A DNA stretch of 64,000 bases from DATJLY01 sp963773665 (GTDB lineage: Bacteria; Pseudomonadota; Alphaproteobacteria; ATCC43930; CGMCC-115725): NCBI GenBank assembly GCA_963773665.1, contig CAVZBZ010000004.1, positions 248,001 to 312,000 of the forward strand, given 5' to 3'. Below the pieces are notes generated by a model. It saw only the letters and a program-made list of their open reading frames with translations, was not told the origin of the DNA and searched no databases. Shown in pieces: positions 11,325 to 22,900 of the stretch (its first letter is position 1; each line of letters opens with the position of its first letter). Position numbers and translations under genes: made by a program.

Positions 11325-11945
11325 ATGACCGCGAGCGACCCCGAATACCAGCGCTGGAACACGCGCTTCTCCGCGCCCGATTACGTTTTTGGCACCGAAC
11401 CCAACACATTCCTTGCCGCGCAAGTGCATCGCCTGAAGCCAGGGCAAAAAGCGCTCGTCCCGGCCGACGGCGAAGGGCGGAACGGCGTGTGGCTCGCGCG
11501 CCAGGGGCTCGACGTGACGTCGCTCGATTTCTCGCCCGCGGCCCAGGAGAAGGCCCGGAAACTCGCGGCGCGTTTCGGCGTCCCGCTGCGCACCGAGCTG
11601 GCCGATCTGCGGCAGTGGCGCGCCGCGCCCGAGAGCTACGACATCGTCGCCGCCATCATGATCCAGTTCGCCCCGGCGCCCGAGCGCGAGGCGATCCTGC
11701 GCGGCTTCGTGACGGCTCTGAAGCCCGGCGGGCTCTTGCTGCTGCAGGGCTATCGCCCGGAGCAGCTCGCCTACAAGACCGGCGGGCCGCCCGCAGCCGA
11801 GAACATGTACACCGAGGAATTGCTGCGGCGCGTCTTTGCCGACATGACCATCCTGCACCTGCGCGCGCATGACGACCCGATCGCCGAAGGCGCGGGCCAT
11901 AGCGGCATGTCGGCCCTCATCGACATGGTGGCGGAAAAGCGCTGA
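11325..11945 (+). CDS. Class I SAM-dependent methyltransferase (TehB-like)
   Basis: A 206-residue Rossmann-fold methyltransferase. The SAM-binding loop is ALVPADGEGRNGVWLARQG, the acidic strand end is VTSLDFSP, and motif IV-like residues are YDIVAAIMIQF. This variant of motif I (PADGEGRN) is typical of the TehB-like group acting on small molecules or thiols. It is divergent from the RidA gene with 47 bases between. It ends 3 bases before the stop of the convergent FAH gene. Substrate unknown. Confidence 0.85.
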   Translation: MTASDPEYQRWNTRFSAPDYVFGTEPNTFLAAQVHRLKPGQKALVPADGEGRNGVWLARQGLDVTSLDFSPAAQEKARKLAARFGVPLRTELADLRQWRAAPESYDIVAAIMIQFAPAPEREAILRGFVTALKPGGLLLLQGYRPEQLAYKTGGPPAAENMYTEELLRRVFADMTILHLRAHDDPIAEGAGHSGMSALIDMVAEKR

Positions 11946-11948
11946 CGC

Positions 11949-12890
11949 CTACGCGGCAGCCGCGCGGACCGGGTTTGCGAGCGTGCCGATGCGATCGACA
12001 GTCACCGTGACGGTGTCGCCCGGCCGCATGAAGACCCTGGGTTTTCTTCCATAGCCCACGCCGGCGGGCGAGCCGGTGGTCAGAATGTCGCCCGGCAAAA
12101 AGCGGTACCAGCGCGCGAAAAATTCGATGAGCTCGGGAATGCGCCAGATCAGGTCGGAGGTGTGCGCGTCCTGCATCACCTTGCCGCCGAGCGTCGTCAC
12201 CATGCGCACATCGTGCGGGTCGGGAATCTCGTCCTTGGTCGCGATCGCCGGCCCCATCGGGCAGAATGTGGGAAGCTGCTTGCCCATGCGATTGAGGTCG
12301 GGATCGCGCGTCGCGCGGAAATTCTCGACCCAATCGCGCGCCGAGACGTCGTTGATGAGCGTATAGCCGGCGACCGTCGCCATCACCTCGGAAGCATCGA
12401 GATTGTGGCACGGCGCGCCGAACACGATCGAGAACTCGCCTTCGAGATCGACCATCGCCGGGCATTGCGGCGGAAGCACGATGGGCGCGCCGGGGCCGAT
12501 GATGGCGTTCGCGTTCTTCATGAAGGCATGCGGCTCTTTCTCGCCCTCGCTCTGCATTTCCGCGAGATGGCTGTTGTAGGCGCGGCCGTGCGAGAGAACG
12601 ATGCCGGGCCGCGGCACGGGCGCCAGAAGCGCAACCGCGGCGAGCGGCTTCAAGGCGCCGGCCGTGCGCAGCCGCGGCGCGATCTCCTCGCGCCCCGCCG
12701 CTATGCGCTCGACGAGGCGGCGGACGAGATCGAGTCCCTCGGCGCCGCCGGCGAGGAGATCCGGCATCGCCGCAGGAACCCACCCGGCAAGCGGCAGGAT
12801 GTCGCGGGCGAGCGCGAAATCGAGCACGTCCTCGCCGACGAGAACGCCGGCGCGGCCGCCGGGGGGTGCGGCGATGGTGACGAGCTTCAC
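11949..12890 (-). CDS. FAH family protein, copy 2
   Basis: A 313-residue fumarylacetoacetate hydrolase-fold enzyme. The conserved blocks are MVDLEGEFSIVFGAPCHN (metal ligands), GYTLINDVSARDWVENFR and TTGSPAGVGYGRKPRVFM. Translation starts at GTG 12890, which overlaps the stop of the upstream VOC gene (GTGA), so the two are translationally coupled. It is the last gene of a three-gene minus-strand operon (deacetylase-like, VOC, FAH). That combination suggests hydrolysis, ring- or extradiol-type chemistry and C-C hydrolysis of one compound; this is inference. Confidence 0.9.
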   Translation of the reverse strand: MKLVTIAAPPGGRAGVLVGEDVLDFALARDILPLAGWVPAAMPDLLAGGAEGLDLVRRLVERIAAGREEIAPRLRTAGALKPLAAVALLAPVPRPGIVLSHGRAYNSHLAEMQSEGEKEPHAFMKNANAIIGPGAPIVLPPQCPAMVDLEGEFSIVFGAPCHNLDASEVMATVAGYTLINDVSARDWVENFRATRDPDLNRMGKQLPTFCPMGPAIATKDEIPDPHDVRMVTTLGGKVMQDAHTSDLIWRIPELIEFFARWYRFLPGDILTTGSPAGVGYGRKPRVFMRPGDTVTVTVDRIGTLANPVRAAAA

Positions 12891-13381
12891 GGGGTTTCTC
12901 CCGCCGCGGCGCGCCCCCTGCGGCGCGGCTCGTCGGGAATGTCGCCGCGCGCGAAATGCCGGTCGTAGCGGCCGTCGCCCGTACCCTGTCCTTCGCCGGC
13001 ATACTGGAATTCCCACCAGTTGCCGTCGCGGTCCATGAAATAGAAGCCGTAGGTGCCGTGGTTGTCGGTGATCTTCGTCACTTTCTGGATGCCGTAGCGC
13101 TCCTTGTGCTCCACGGCCAAGGCATGCGCGCGGTCGACATCGGCGCGCGAGTCCATGTCGATGCCCCAGTGGTTGCCGACGCGCAGCGGCCGCACCCGCT
13201 CGCCCGCCTCGAGGCAGACGATCGCCCAATAGCCGCCCTTGCGCAGCATCATCGCGCGGGGCGCATGGTGGACGCAGTCGAGCCCCAGAAATTCCTCGTA
13301 GAACGGGCGCGATGCGGCGAGGCTGCGGCACTCGAGCGTGCCGTGCGTCAGCATGCGCGGCCGGTTGAGCGGCTGGGTCAT
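12887..13381 (-). CDS. VOC family protein (glyoxalase/extradiol dioxygenase fold)
   Basis: A 164-residue vicinal-oxygen-chelate protein. Metal-ligand candidates are His in MLTHGTLECRSL, His in VGNHWGIDM and Glu in DGNWWEFQYAGEG, arranged as in glyoxalase I and type I extradiol dioxygenases. The start ATG overlaps the stop of the upstream gene (ATGA), and its own stop overlaps the start of the FAH gene. The tail after about residue 135 is rich in Arg and Gly and looks disordered. With the FAH next to it, a ring-cleaving or isomerising role is plausible. Confidence 0.86.
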   Translation of the reverse strand: MTQPLNRPRMLTHGTLECRSLAASRPFYEEFLGLDCVHHAPRAMMLRKGGYWAIVCLEAGERVRPLRVGNHWGIDMDSRADVDRAHALAVEHKERYGIQKVTKITDNHGTYGFYFMDRDGNWWEFQYAGEGQGTGDGRYDRHFARGDIPDEPRRRGRAAAGETP

Positions 13382-14244
13382 GTCTTGCCTCCGCTCGCGG
13401 CGAAGAAGCGCTTGGCGTAGGAAAGATCGCCCGGCCGGGCGGCGCGGAACCATTCCGCGAGCTCGTCGTGCCGCACCATCCAGACGTCGGAGAATCCTGC
13501 GAAATAGCGCAGCAGCTTCTCGAACTGCGCGGCGATGAGCGGGCGGCCGCCGAAATGGCTGTGCAGCGCGATATGGATGAGAGCCATCGGCTCGGCGTCG
13601 TAGAGATAGTCGAAGCTGTCCTTGTACACCTCGTAGAAGTCGCGCGGGCTCGCGCGCAGCACCCGGTTGTCGACGAATTCGCACCATGGCAGCGCGACGA
13701 TCTCGCCGGCTTGCGTCGTCTCGAGCTTGGGCAGCGAGCAGTCGAGCGCGTCGGCGTACCAGCGGACGCCCTCGCGCAGCAAAAGCCCGGGTGTCTCGGG
13801 CGTGGCGCTGTAGACATTGCTGACCCAGCCGGTCGGGCGCCGGCCCGTGACGCGCGCGAAAATGTCGAGCACGCGGCGGATCAGGGCCTGCTGCTCGTCG
13901 GGCTTGAGATCGGAGAGGTATTGGTCCTGCGCATAGGAATGCGCGCCGAGATCGTGTCCCGCGGCAAGCGCGGCGCGCGCAGCATGGGGATAAAGCTCGA
14001 TCGAGAGGGCGTTGGCGAAGAGCGTCGCCTTGACGCCGGCGCGGTCGAGCACGCGCAAAAGCCGCCACACGCCCTCGCGGCCGCCGTAATGCGACCATTC
14101 GATGCCGCCATGGTCGATGGCGCCGGGCTTCAGCGGCGTCGTGCGCGGGAAATATGTGGGCGAGCGCCCTTCGCTCCAGTTTTCGAGAAGTACGCTCACC
14201 AGGATGGCGATGCGCTTGCCGCCAGGCCAACTTGCCGCCGCCAT
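13378..14244 (-). CDS. Polysaccharide deacetylase/PuuE-like hydrolase
   Basis: A 288-residue NodB-homology protein of the branch that includes the PuuE-type allantoinases rather than true chitin or peptidoglycan deacetylases. There is no signal peptide, so it is cytoplasmic. Matching blocks are GVWRLLRVLDRAGVKATLF, AGHDLGAHSYAQDQ (metal-binding His) and RVTGRRPTGWVSNVYS. It is the first gene of the coupled operon with VOC and FAH. The operon context argues for hydrolysis of a C-N bond in a small molecule; the substrate is not known. Confidence 0.82.
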   Translation of the reverse strand: MAAASWPGGKRIAILVSVLLENWSEGRSPTYFPRTTPLKPGAIDHGGIEWSHYGGREGVWRLLRVLDRAGVKATLFANALSIELYPHAARAALAAGHDLGAHSYAQDQYLSDLKPDEQQALIRRVLDIFARVTGRRPTGWVSNVYSATPETPGLLLREGVRWYADALDCSLPKLETTQAGEIVALPWCEFVDNRVLRASPRDFYEVYKDSFDYLYDAEPMALIHIALHSHFGGRPLIAAQFEKLLRYFAGFSDVWMVRHDELAEWFRAARPGDLSYAKRFFAASGGKT

Positions 14245-14428
14245 GATTCCCCCTTGCGCGATGCCGCGTTCGACGAAGGACCAGCTAATGCGCAGCGGCG
14301 GGGCCTGTCAACGCGGGCGGGGCGGCGAACCAGGGCGCGAACGGCGCGCGATCGGCCCGCGCCTTGCGTCAGCAGGCGCCATTCCGGCCGCGCCATCGTT
14401 CACCCTTCGTCGCTATTGGGGATGGTGG

Positions 14429-14545
14429 ATGGACTTGTTGGTGGTCGTCAGCTACGTCGCGGTCTTCGCCGCGGGATATTGGTTGCGCTCGTACATCTCG
14501 TGGCGGCGCCGCTGGGGGCGGGGCGGCGCCTGGCGACGGCCCTGA
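14429..14545 (+). CDS. Small single-span membrane protein (hypothetical)
   Basis: A possible 38-residue protein with one hydrophobic segment (DLLVVVSYVAVFAAGYWL) followed by a very basic tail (RSYISWRRRWGRGGAWRRP), which would put the C-terminus in the cytoplasm. A weak GGGGATGG lies ahead of the ATG. It sits in the gap between two minus-strand genes, and the sequence around it is not shared with them. The call rests only on hydrophobicity and charge pattern. Confidence 0.4.
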   Translation: MDLLVVVSYVAVFAAGYWLRSYISWRRRWGRGGAWRRP

Positions 14546-14551
14546 TCCGGG

Positions 14552-14956
14552 TCAGGACAGATCGATCGCGAGCCGCTTCAGATCGGCGAGCGAGCAGTGT
14601 TGCAGCGCGCCTTCGTGCGTGGCGCGCAGCACGACGCGCGGCGCGCGGCCGGCGTCGAGCGCCTCCTGCCAGCGCGGCGCGCAGAGGCACCAGCGGTCGC
14701 CCGGCTTCACGCCGGGAAAATGATAGGCCGGGATCGGCGTCGAAAGGTCGTTGCCGGAGGATTTCGAGAATTCGAGGAACTCCGCCGTGGCGACGACGCA
14801 CACCGTGTGGCTGCCGAAATCCTGCGGGCTCGTATCGCAGCAGCCGTTGCGGAAGAACCCGGTCATCGGCTTCGTTGAACAGGTCTCGAGCGGCGTGCCC
14901 AGCACGTTGCGCGCCTGGCCGCCGCCGCCGCGTCCGCGCTCGCTGTCTCGTGGCAT
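14552..14956 (-). CDS. DUF2237 family protein
   Basis: A 134-residue protein of the DUF2237 (COG3651) family. It has the conserved NVLGTPLETCSTKPMTGFFR, RNGCCDTSPQDFGSHTVC and KPGDRWCLCAPRWQEAL segments, with several fixed cysteines and a highly conserved C-terminal ATHEGALQHCSL. No biochemical role is established for the family. The first dozen residues are basic and glycine-rich and may not be conserved. It is a single gene, divergent from the oxidoreductase at 15031. Confidence 0.88.
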   Translation of the reverse strand: MPRDSERGRGGGGQARNVLGTPLETCSTKPMTGFFRNGCCDTSPQDFGSHTVCVVATAEFLEFSKSSGNDLSTPIPAYHFPGVKPGDRWCLCAPRWQEALDAGRAPRVVLRATHEGALQHCSLADLKRLAIDLS

Positions 14957-15030
14957 CGCCGCCTCCCTGACGCGCTCGGGTCTATAGCGCGCTAGACTGG
15001 GCCGGCAAAGGCCCGCGAGGAAGACGCCCC

Positions 15031-16005
15031 ATGCAGCGCATTGTATTCGAGACGCCCGGCCCGCCCAGCGTGCTCACGTGCGTCGAGGCGCCGATCCCGG
15101 ATCCCAGGCCGGGCGAAGTGCTGGTGCGGGCGCATTCGATCGGCGTCGGCATTCCCGACACGCTGATCCGCGCCGGCAGCTACAACTGGATGCCGCCGCT
15201 TCCCGCCACGCCCGGCACCGAGATGAGCGGCGTCATCGAGCGGCTCGGCGCCGGCGTGACCGAGCGCAGGGTCGGCCAGCATGTCGTCGCCTCGGCGCGC
15301 GAGCGCAGCCATCGCGGCGGGCATTACGCCGCATATATTGCGACCCCGGCGGAGGCGACCTTCGTTCTCCCCGACGGCGTCGATCTCGAGGCGGCGGCGA
15401 CGCTCGCCAACTACCAGGTGGCATATCACATGCTGCGCGACGCCGCGCGCGTGCGCGAGGGCGACAGCATCCTCATCTATGCCGCCGCGGGCGGCATGGG
15501 CAACGCGCTCATCGACCTGTCGCTCGTCTGGGGGCTCAAGATCGTCAGCGTCGTCAGCAGCGCGGAAAAGGCCGCGTTCGCGCGCGAACTCGGCGCGCAC
15601 GAGGTCGTCGTGGCGCCGCGGGGGAAAGCCGTCGCCGGCGGGCGCGCCGTCAATCTCATCATCGACCCGGTCGGCGGCCCGACGGTCGCCGGCAATCTCG
15701 CGCTTCTGGCGCCCATGGGGATGCTCGTGATCTATGGCGGGCTCGGCGGGCGCAACTGGGGCGACGTGCTTGCCGAGATGCGCAAGCTCGGCGGCATCTC
15801 GCCGGCGATCCGGACCTTCAGCATCCATGCCTGGGATCGCATGCCGGACGAGCGCCGCGCCGGCATGCGGGACTTGATCGACATGCTGGCGAAGGGCCAG
15901 TTGCGCCCGCGCATCTTCGCCCGCCTGAAGCTCAGCGAGGCGCAGCGCGCGCACGAGCTCTTGGAGAGCGGCGCGGTGCTGGGAAAGATTTTGCTGCAGC
16001 CTTGA
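15031..16005 (+). CDS. NADPH:quinone oxidoreductase-like MDR protein
   Basis: A 324-residue medium-chain dehydrogenase/reductase of the zinc-free quinone oxidoreductase group. The N-terminal substrate domain has PGTEMSGVIERLGAGV. The nucleotide-binding motif is AAAGGMGNALIDL, and the C-terminus has AQRAHELLESGAVLGKILL, the usual QOR ending. There are no structural zinc cysteines. It probably reduces a quinone or an activated double bond using NADPH. It is a single gene, divergent from DUF2237. Confidence 0.87.
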   Translation: MQRIVFETPGPPSVLTCVEAPIPDPRPGEVLVRAHSIGVGIPDTLIRAGSYNWMPPLPATPGTEMSGVIERLGAGVTERRVGQHVVASARERSHRGGHYAAYIATPAEATFVLPDGVDLEAAATLANYQVAYHMLRDAARVREGDSILIYAAAGGMGNALIDLSLVWGLKIVSVVSSAEKAAFARELGAHEVVVAPRGKAVAGGRAVNLIIDPVGGPTVAGNLALLAPMGMLVIYGGLGGRNWGDVLAEMRKLGGISPAIRTFSIHAWDRMPDERRAGMRDLIDMLAKGQLRPRIFARLKLSEAQRAHELLESGAVLGKILLQP

Positions 16006-16030
16006 GCGCACCCCGTCAGGCGCGGGGCGC

Positions 16031-16140
16031 ACCCCCCACCCTGCCCTCCCCCTCAAGGGGGGAGAGATTACTTGTATTCGCAATTAAATTTCCCGCAAAA
16101 CCCCCTCCCCCATCGAGGGGGAGGGTTGGGGTGGGGGGTT
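16031..16140. repeat. Pair of inverted GC-rich repeat units at a convergent junction
   Basis: One unit at 16031-16066 contains CCCTCCCCCTCAAGGGGGGAG. An inverted, slightly diverged unit is at 16099-16140 (CCCCCTCCCCCATCGAGGGG onward). Each unit can fold by itself, and the two can pair with each other across an AT-rich 32-base spacer. It lies between the converging oxidoreductase and DUF genes. Such CCCTCCCC/GGGGAGGG units are common dispersed intergenic repeats in alphaproteobacteria. A termination role is inferred. Confidence 0.75.
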
Positions 16141-16930
16141 ACGGCGGCGCGGTCGCGTTTTGCGCGTCTTGAGGGCGCGGCGGCGGGGCCGCAAATTGGG
16201 TTCGTTCCGCGAATTTGCGATTTGCGCGGCGCTGCTGGCGCGTCAGCGGCATGGCGGCTTCGAGCGCAGGCGCTTCCGCCTCGCGGCGGCGGGCCTGGAG
16301 GCGCTCGAGCGCGATGGTGGCGCGGTGGAGGGCGCGCTCGATCGCGGCTTCGTAGCGCGACAGCGCCGTCATGCGCTGCTCGGGCCAGGCCGGGGTATCC
16401 GGTTTTTGCGGCTCGCGCTCGGCCCGCGGCGGCGCGTCGCCTTGCGAGGTGACGGCTTCCTCGATCTGCGCGTTCGTGAGGTTGCGCACCACGTCGTAGG
16501 CGATGGAGGCGAGGGTCGGCGGCGGCTCCCACGGTTTCCGGTCTTTGGGCGGCTCGGGCGGGTTTTCCTGCAGCTCGGCCAGCACGTGCTCGCGCATCTC
16601 CTCGCGCGCGTGCTCGTGCGCGTTGCGGATCGCTTCCTCGTTGATCGCGGCGGCCTCGGTCCGCCACACCCGGCGCAGGCGCCAGTTGCCGAGCACGATG
16701 CGGTCGGCGAGCACGTCTTCCGCCTCGCCGACCGGATCGAGCGCCTGCCGCATCGCCTCGTTGAAGCGGCGGAAATCCTCGGGGTCCTCGTCCACGAGCA
16801 AAATATGCTCGGCGGCAAGCCCGTGGCGCAGCGCATTGCGGCGCGACTGCTCCTTGCCCTCGGGCGTGCGCGGGCCGGTGCTGTTCTCGGCGTTGCGGCG
16901 GTTGGCCGCGATCTGTGCGTCCGATGCCAT
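16139..16930 (-). CDS. Hypothetical protein with ANRRNA-STGPRTPEGK-RNALRHGL motif
   Basis: A 263-residue protein opening with the conserved block AANRRNAENSTGPRTPEG and RNALRHGLAAE. This block marks a widespread family of uncharacterised bacterial proteins. The rest is mostly charged alpha-helix (ERALHRATIALERLQARRRE) with a Pro-rich linker near residues 135-150. I chose the ATG at 16930 because a GGAG lies 8 bases upstream. The C-terminus runs into the flanking GC-rich repeat, so its last codons may be repeat-derived. No function can be assigned. Confidence 0.72.
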   Translation of the reverse strand: MASDAQIAANRRNAENSTGPRTPEGKEQSRRNALRHGLAAEHILLVDEDPEDFRRFNEAMRQALDPVGEAEDVLADRIVLGNWRLRRVWRTEAAAINEEAIRNAHEHAREEMREHVLAELQENPPEPPKDRKPWEPPPTLASIAYDVVRNLTNAQIEEAVTSQGDAPPRAEREPQKPDTPAWPEQRMTALSRYEAAIERALHRATIALERLQARRREAEAPALEAAMPLTRQQRRANRKFAERTQFAAPPPRPQDAQNATAPP

Positions 16931-17008
16931 CTGCAACTCCTGGCTTGATGTACGCATAATAAAGCACACTATGCGTACGTTTTCAAGCCGGAAGGACGCA
17001 GGTTGCGT

Positions 17009-18481
17009 TTACTTCGCTTCGGGCGGGGCGGCTTCGTGCGCGCGCCAGGTCCACCAGCCGCCGCCCAGCGCCACGAACAGCTGCGCCGTGTCGAGATAGC
17101 GCTGGGCGCGGGCGCGCACGAAGCCGAGCCGCGCCTGCTCGACGAGGCGCTGCGCGTCCAGCACCTGGACGATGCCGACGCTGCCCAGCGAATAGGCGCG
17201 CCGTGTGAGATCGAGCGAGGTTTGCGCGGACGATAGCGCGGCCTGCTGCTCGGCAAGCAGCTCGGCATCGTGCTGCAGCGCGTCGAGCACGTCGGCGACC
17301 TGCCCGAACGAGACCAGCACGGTCTGCTCGTAGGTCGCGAGCGCCACGTTGAAATTGTCCTCGGCGCGCCGGCGCTGGGCCTCGAGCGCGCCGCCGTGGA
17401 ACAGCGGATAGGCCAGGTCGCCGCCGATCGACCAGATATCGCTCACGCCGTGAAACAGCGTGTCGGTCGAGATCGCCTGCTGCGACAGCGCGCCGGTCAG
17501 CGAGATGCTGGGATAGAGCTGCGCCGTGGCGACGCCGATCGTGGCATTGGCGGAGTGCAACTCGGCCTCGGCCGCCAGAATGTCCGGGCGCTGGCGCGCG
17601 AGATCGGACGGGAGACTGAGCGGCAGCTCGGCCGGGAGCGTCAGCGCCTCGAGATCGAAATCGGGCGGCGCCCAGTCGCCCGGCGCCCGGCCCGCCAGCA
17701 CGGCCAGCGCATGGCGCGCCACATCCTGCTGCTGGCGCAACGGCGGCAGCAGCGTGCGGTCGCTCGCAAGCTGGCTCTGCGCGGTCTCGATGTCGAGCTG
17801 GGTCGCCACGCCGGCGCGCACCTCGGTTTCGACGAGGCGGAGGTTCGTCACGTCGTCGGCGATGATGCTGTCGACCGTCGCAGACTGCGCGCGCAGCGAG
17901 GCCAGGGTGAGAGCCTCCATCACCGCATTGCCGGTGAGCGAAAGATATGCCGCGTCGAGCTCGTAATCCTGGGCTTGGGCAAGCGCCTCGCTCGATTCGA
18001 TCGAGCGCCGCGTCTCGCCCCACACATCGACCGCGTAGCTCACCGTGCCGCCGACGTGGAACAGGTTCGAATAGGGCGGGAACTGCGGCGGAAGCTTGGG
18101 CAGGCCGAATTGCGCGCCGTTGATGTGCTGCCGCGTCGCGCCGGTGTTCAGGTCGATCTGCGGATAGAGGCCGGCGGTCGCCTGGTTGACCAATTCCTCG
18201 GCGGCGGCGAGCGTTGCGCGCGCGGCGGCGATGGTGCGGCTTCCGGCAACCGCCTGCTCGAGCGTGGCGGTGAGAGCGTCGGAGCGGAAGAGCATCCACC
18301 AGTCGCCCGTGATCTTCTGCCCGATTGCGAAATGCTGATCGCCCGCGGCCCGGTCGGCGGCATGGTCTGGCGTCAGGGCATTCTCGGCCGGTCCCGCAGG
18401 CGGCGTGAAATCCGGGCCGACGGTGCAGGAGCCCAGCGCCAGAACGGCAGGGACGAGGATTTTCAGCGAGCGTGACACCAA
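17009..18481 (-). CDS. RND/MFS efflux system outer-membrane lipoprotein (NodT/OprM family)
   Basis: A 490-residue outer-membrane factor of the TolC-like NodT group, which forms the exit duct of tripartite efflux pumps. The signal peptide ends in a lipobox, ALGSC, with Cys19 to be lipidated, followed by TVGPDFTPP, the usual NodT start. Two repeated alpha/beta halves are visible: DWWMLFRSDALTATLEQAV with ARATLAAAEELVNQ, and ATIGVATAQLYPSISLTGAL with AEDNFNVALATYEQTVL. No membrane-fusion or RND inner-membrane gene is adjacent. It begins 27 bases after the gltD stop on the same strand, so it may be read through from gltBD or be an orphan. Confidence 0.92.
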   Translation of the reverse strand: MVSRSLKILVPAVLALGSCTVGPDFTPPAGPAENALTPDHAADRAAGDQHFAIGQKITGDWWMLFRSDALTATLEQAVAGSRTIAAARATLAAAEELVNQATAGLYPQIDLNTGATRQHINGAQFGLPKLPPQFPPYSNLFHVGGTVSYAVDVWGETRRSIESSEALAQAQDYELDAAYLSLTGNAVMEALTLASLRAQSATVDSIIADDVTNLRLVETEVRAGVATQLDIETAQSQLASDRTLLPPLRQQQDVARHALAVLAGRAPGDWAPPDFDLEALTLPAELPLSLPSDLARQRPDILAAEAELHSANATIGVATAQLYPSISLTGALSQQAISTDTLFHGVSDIWSIGGDLAYPLFHGGALEAQRRRAEDNFNVALATYEQTVLVSFGQVADVLDALQHDAELLAEQQAALSSAQTSLDLTRRAYSLGSVGIVQVLDAQRLVEQARLGFVRARAQRYLDTAQLFVALGGGWWTWRAHEAAPPEAK

Positions 18482-18507
18482 GAGCGCCTTGTCATGGAGA
18501 CTGCGCG

Positions 18508-19951
<1,444 letters not shown>

Positions 19952-19955
19952 GGCG

Positions 19956-22900
19956 TCAAACGCCCACCGCCAGGCTCACGTCAGGCCGCTCGGTGGTGCG
20001 GGCGGACGACTGCATCTTCTGCAGCGCGCGACGATACTCGATCGGCATCACCTTGACGAAGCGCGCGCGGTAGCTGTCCCAGGCGGCGAGGATGAGCTTG
20101 GCGCGCGGGCTGCCGGTGAGGGAAGCATGGCGCGCGACGAGGCGCTTCAAGAGCGTCGCGTCGCGCTCGGTCATCTGGTGCGCGATATCGACGAGGCCGT
20201 GGCTTTCGAGATCGCCGGAGCGGCCGTCGAGCGCGGCCAAGCGCATCGTCCTCGTCGGCGATCGGCTCGAGATCGACCATCGCCTGGTTGCAGCGCTCGG
20301 CGAAATTGCCGTGCTCGTCAAGCACGAAGGCGACGCCGCCGCTCATGCCGGCGGCGAAATTGCTGCCGGTTTCGCCGAGCACGACGACGATGCCGCCGGT
20401 CATGTATTCGCAGCAATGCGAGCCCGCGCCCTCGACGACGGCGATGGCGCCCGAATTGCGCACGGCGAAGCGCTCGCCCGCGACGCCGCTGAAATAGCAT
20501 TCGCCCGCGATCGCGCCGTAGAGCACGGTGTTGCCGACGATGATGCTCTTCTCGCGGATGAGCAGGCTCTCGCGCGGCGGATAGACCACGATGCGGCCGC
20601 CCGAGAGGCCCTTGCCGCAATAGTCGTTGGTGGCGCCCTCGAGCTCGAAGGCGACGCCGCGCGCAAGGAACGCGCCGAAACTCTGTCCCGCTGTGCCGGT
20701 GAACTTCACGGCGATCGTCGCATCGGGCAGGCCTTCGTCGCCGTATCGCCGCGCCACCTCGCCCGACAGCATGGCGCCCACGGTGCGGTTGACGTTGCGG
20801 ATCGGCAAGGCGAGCGCGACGCGCTCGCCCTCTTCGAGCGCAGGCTTCGCCGCGGCGATGATCTTGTGGTCGAGCGCGCGCTCGAGGCGGTGGTTCTGCG
20901 TCTCGCAGCAATATGTGGCCGTGCCGGGCGGAACCACGGGGCGATAGAGCACGCGCGAAAGATCGACGCGCTGCGCCTTCTTGTGGCTGACGCCGCGGCG
21001 CATCATGAGCTTGTCGGAGCGGCCGATCATCTCGTTGAAGGTGCGGAAGCCGAACTTCGCCATCAGTCTCGCGCACTTCCTCGGCGAGGAAGTGGAAGAG
21101 CGTCACGACGTCCTCGGGCCGGCCGTTGAAGCGCCGCCGCAGCTCGGGATTCTGCGTCGCGACGCCGACCGGGCAGGTGTTGAGATGGCACTTGCGCATC
21201 ATCACGCAGCCGGCCGCGACGAGCGCCGCCGTGGCGACGCCGAATTCGTCCGCGCCCAAAAGCGCGCCGATCACGACGTCGCGGCCCGAGCGGATGCCGC
21301 CATCGACCTGGACCGCGATGCGGCCCCGGAGTCCGTTCAGGACGAGCGTCTGGTGCGTCTCGGCAAGCCCGATCTCCCACGGCTCGCCGGCGTGATGGAT
21401 CGAGGTGAGCGGCGAAGCGCCGGTGCCGCCTTCGTGTCCGGAGATGGTGACATGGTCGGCATAGGCCTTGGCGACGCCCGCGGCGATGGTGCCGACGCCG
21501 ATCTCGGCGACGAGCTTGACGCTGACCGCGCCCTGCGGATTCACGTTCTTGAGATCGTGGATCAGTTGCTGCAGATCCTCGATCGAGTAGATGTCGTGGT
21601 GCGGCGGCGGCGAGATGAGGCCCACGCCCGGGATCGAATGGCGCACGCGCGCGATCCAGTCGTCGACCTTGTGGCCGGGGAGCTGGCCGCCCTCGCCGGG
21701 CTTCGCCCCTTGCGCCATCTTGATCTGCATCACGTCGGCATTGACGAGATACTCGGCATTGACGCCGAACCGGCCGCTTGCCACCTGCTTGATCGCCGAG
21801 CGCATCGAGTCGCCGCCGGACATGCGCTTGTAGCGCTGCGGGTCCTCGCCGCCCTCGCCCGTGTTCGACTTGCCGCCCATGCGGTTCATGGCGATGGCAA
21901 GGGTGGTATGCGCCTCCCACGAAATCGAGCCGAACGACATGGCGCCGGTGGCGAAGCGCTTCACGATCTCCGACGCCGGCTCCACCTCCTCGAGCGGGAT
22001 GGGATCGGCCTCGAACTTGAAGTCGAGGAGCCCGCGCAGCGAGATCAGGCCTTCGTCCTGCTCGCCGGCGCGGCGGGTATATTCCTTGAACTTGCGGTAA
22101 TTGCTGCCGCGCACCGCGTGCTGCAGGAGCGACACGGTGTCGGACGTCCAGACATGCCGCTCGCCGTTGACGCGGAAGGCGAGCTCGCCGCCGACGTCGA
22201 GCGCTTCGCGGTAGTTGGGCGCGTCGCCGAAAGCAAGGCGGTGGCGCCGCATGGTTTCCTCGGCGACCTCCTCGAGCCCGATGCCTTCGACCGGCGAGGT
22301 CGTGCCGCTGAAATACTTGTCGAGGAACAGGCTCGAGAGCCCGACCGCATCGAAGATCTGCGCGCCGCAATAGGACTGGAACGTGCAGATGCCCATCTTG
22401 GACATCACTTTGAGGATGCCCTTGGCGACCGCCTTGATGTAGCGCTCCTGCGCCTCGCCGGGCGTGAGCTTGCCCTGCATCTCGCGCTCCAAGGCGGCGA
22501 GCGTGTCGAACGCGAGATAGGGATTGATGGCTTCCGCGCCGTAGCCGGCGAGGAGGCAGAAATCGTGGAGCTGGCGCGCCTCGCCGGTCTCTATGACGAG
22601 GCCCGATTCGGTGCGCAGGCCGCCGCGGATCAGACTGATGATGCACGGCCGCGACCGCGAGCAGCGAGGGCACGGCGATGGTGTCGGCATCGACCGCGCG
22701 GTCCGAGAGGACGATGATGTTGTGGCCGGCGCGGACCGCCTCCTCGGCCTTGCGGCAGATGCGGTCGAGCGCGCCCGCCATGCCCGAAGCGCCGTCGGCC
22801 GCGGGATAGCAGATCGACAGCGTGTAGGTCTTGAACTTGCCCTGCGAATTGTCCTCGATGCGCCGGATCTTCTCGAGATCGACGTTGGTGAGGATCGGCT

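Noticed and set aside
13378..14244. Loss of the NodB TFDDG motif as evidence of a dead deacetylase
   Set aside because: The PuuE-like branch normally lacks that exact motif, and the remaining blocks are intact, so the gene is probably functional.
16031..16140. Possible CRISPR-like or phage attachment repeat
   Set aside because: Only two inverted units with one unequal spacer and no integrase nearby; it is an ordinary dispersed GC-rich repeat.
21126..22717. Plus-strand frames across gltB
   Set aside because: They oppose unmistakable glutamate synthase coding sequence. They are open because of codon bias, even though gltB itself is frameshifted.
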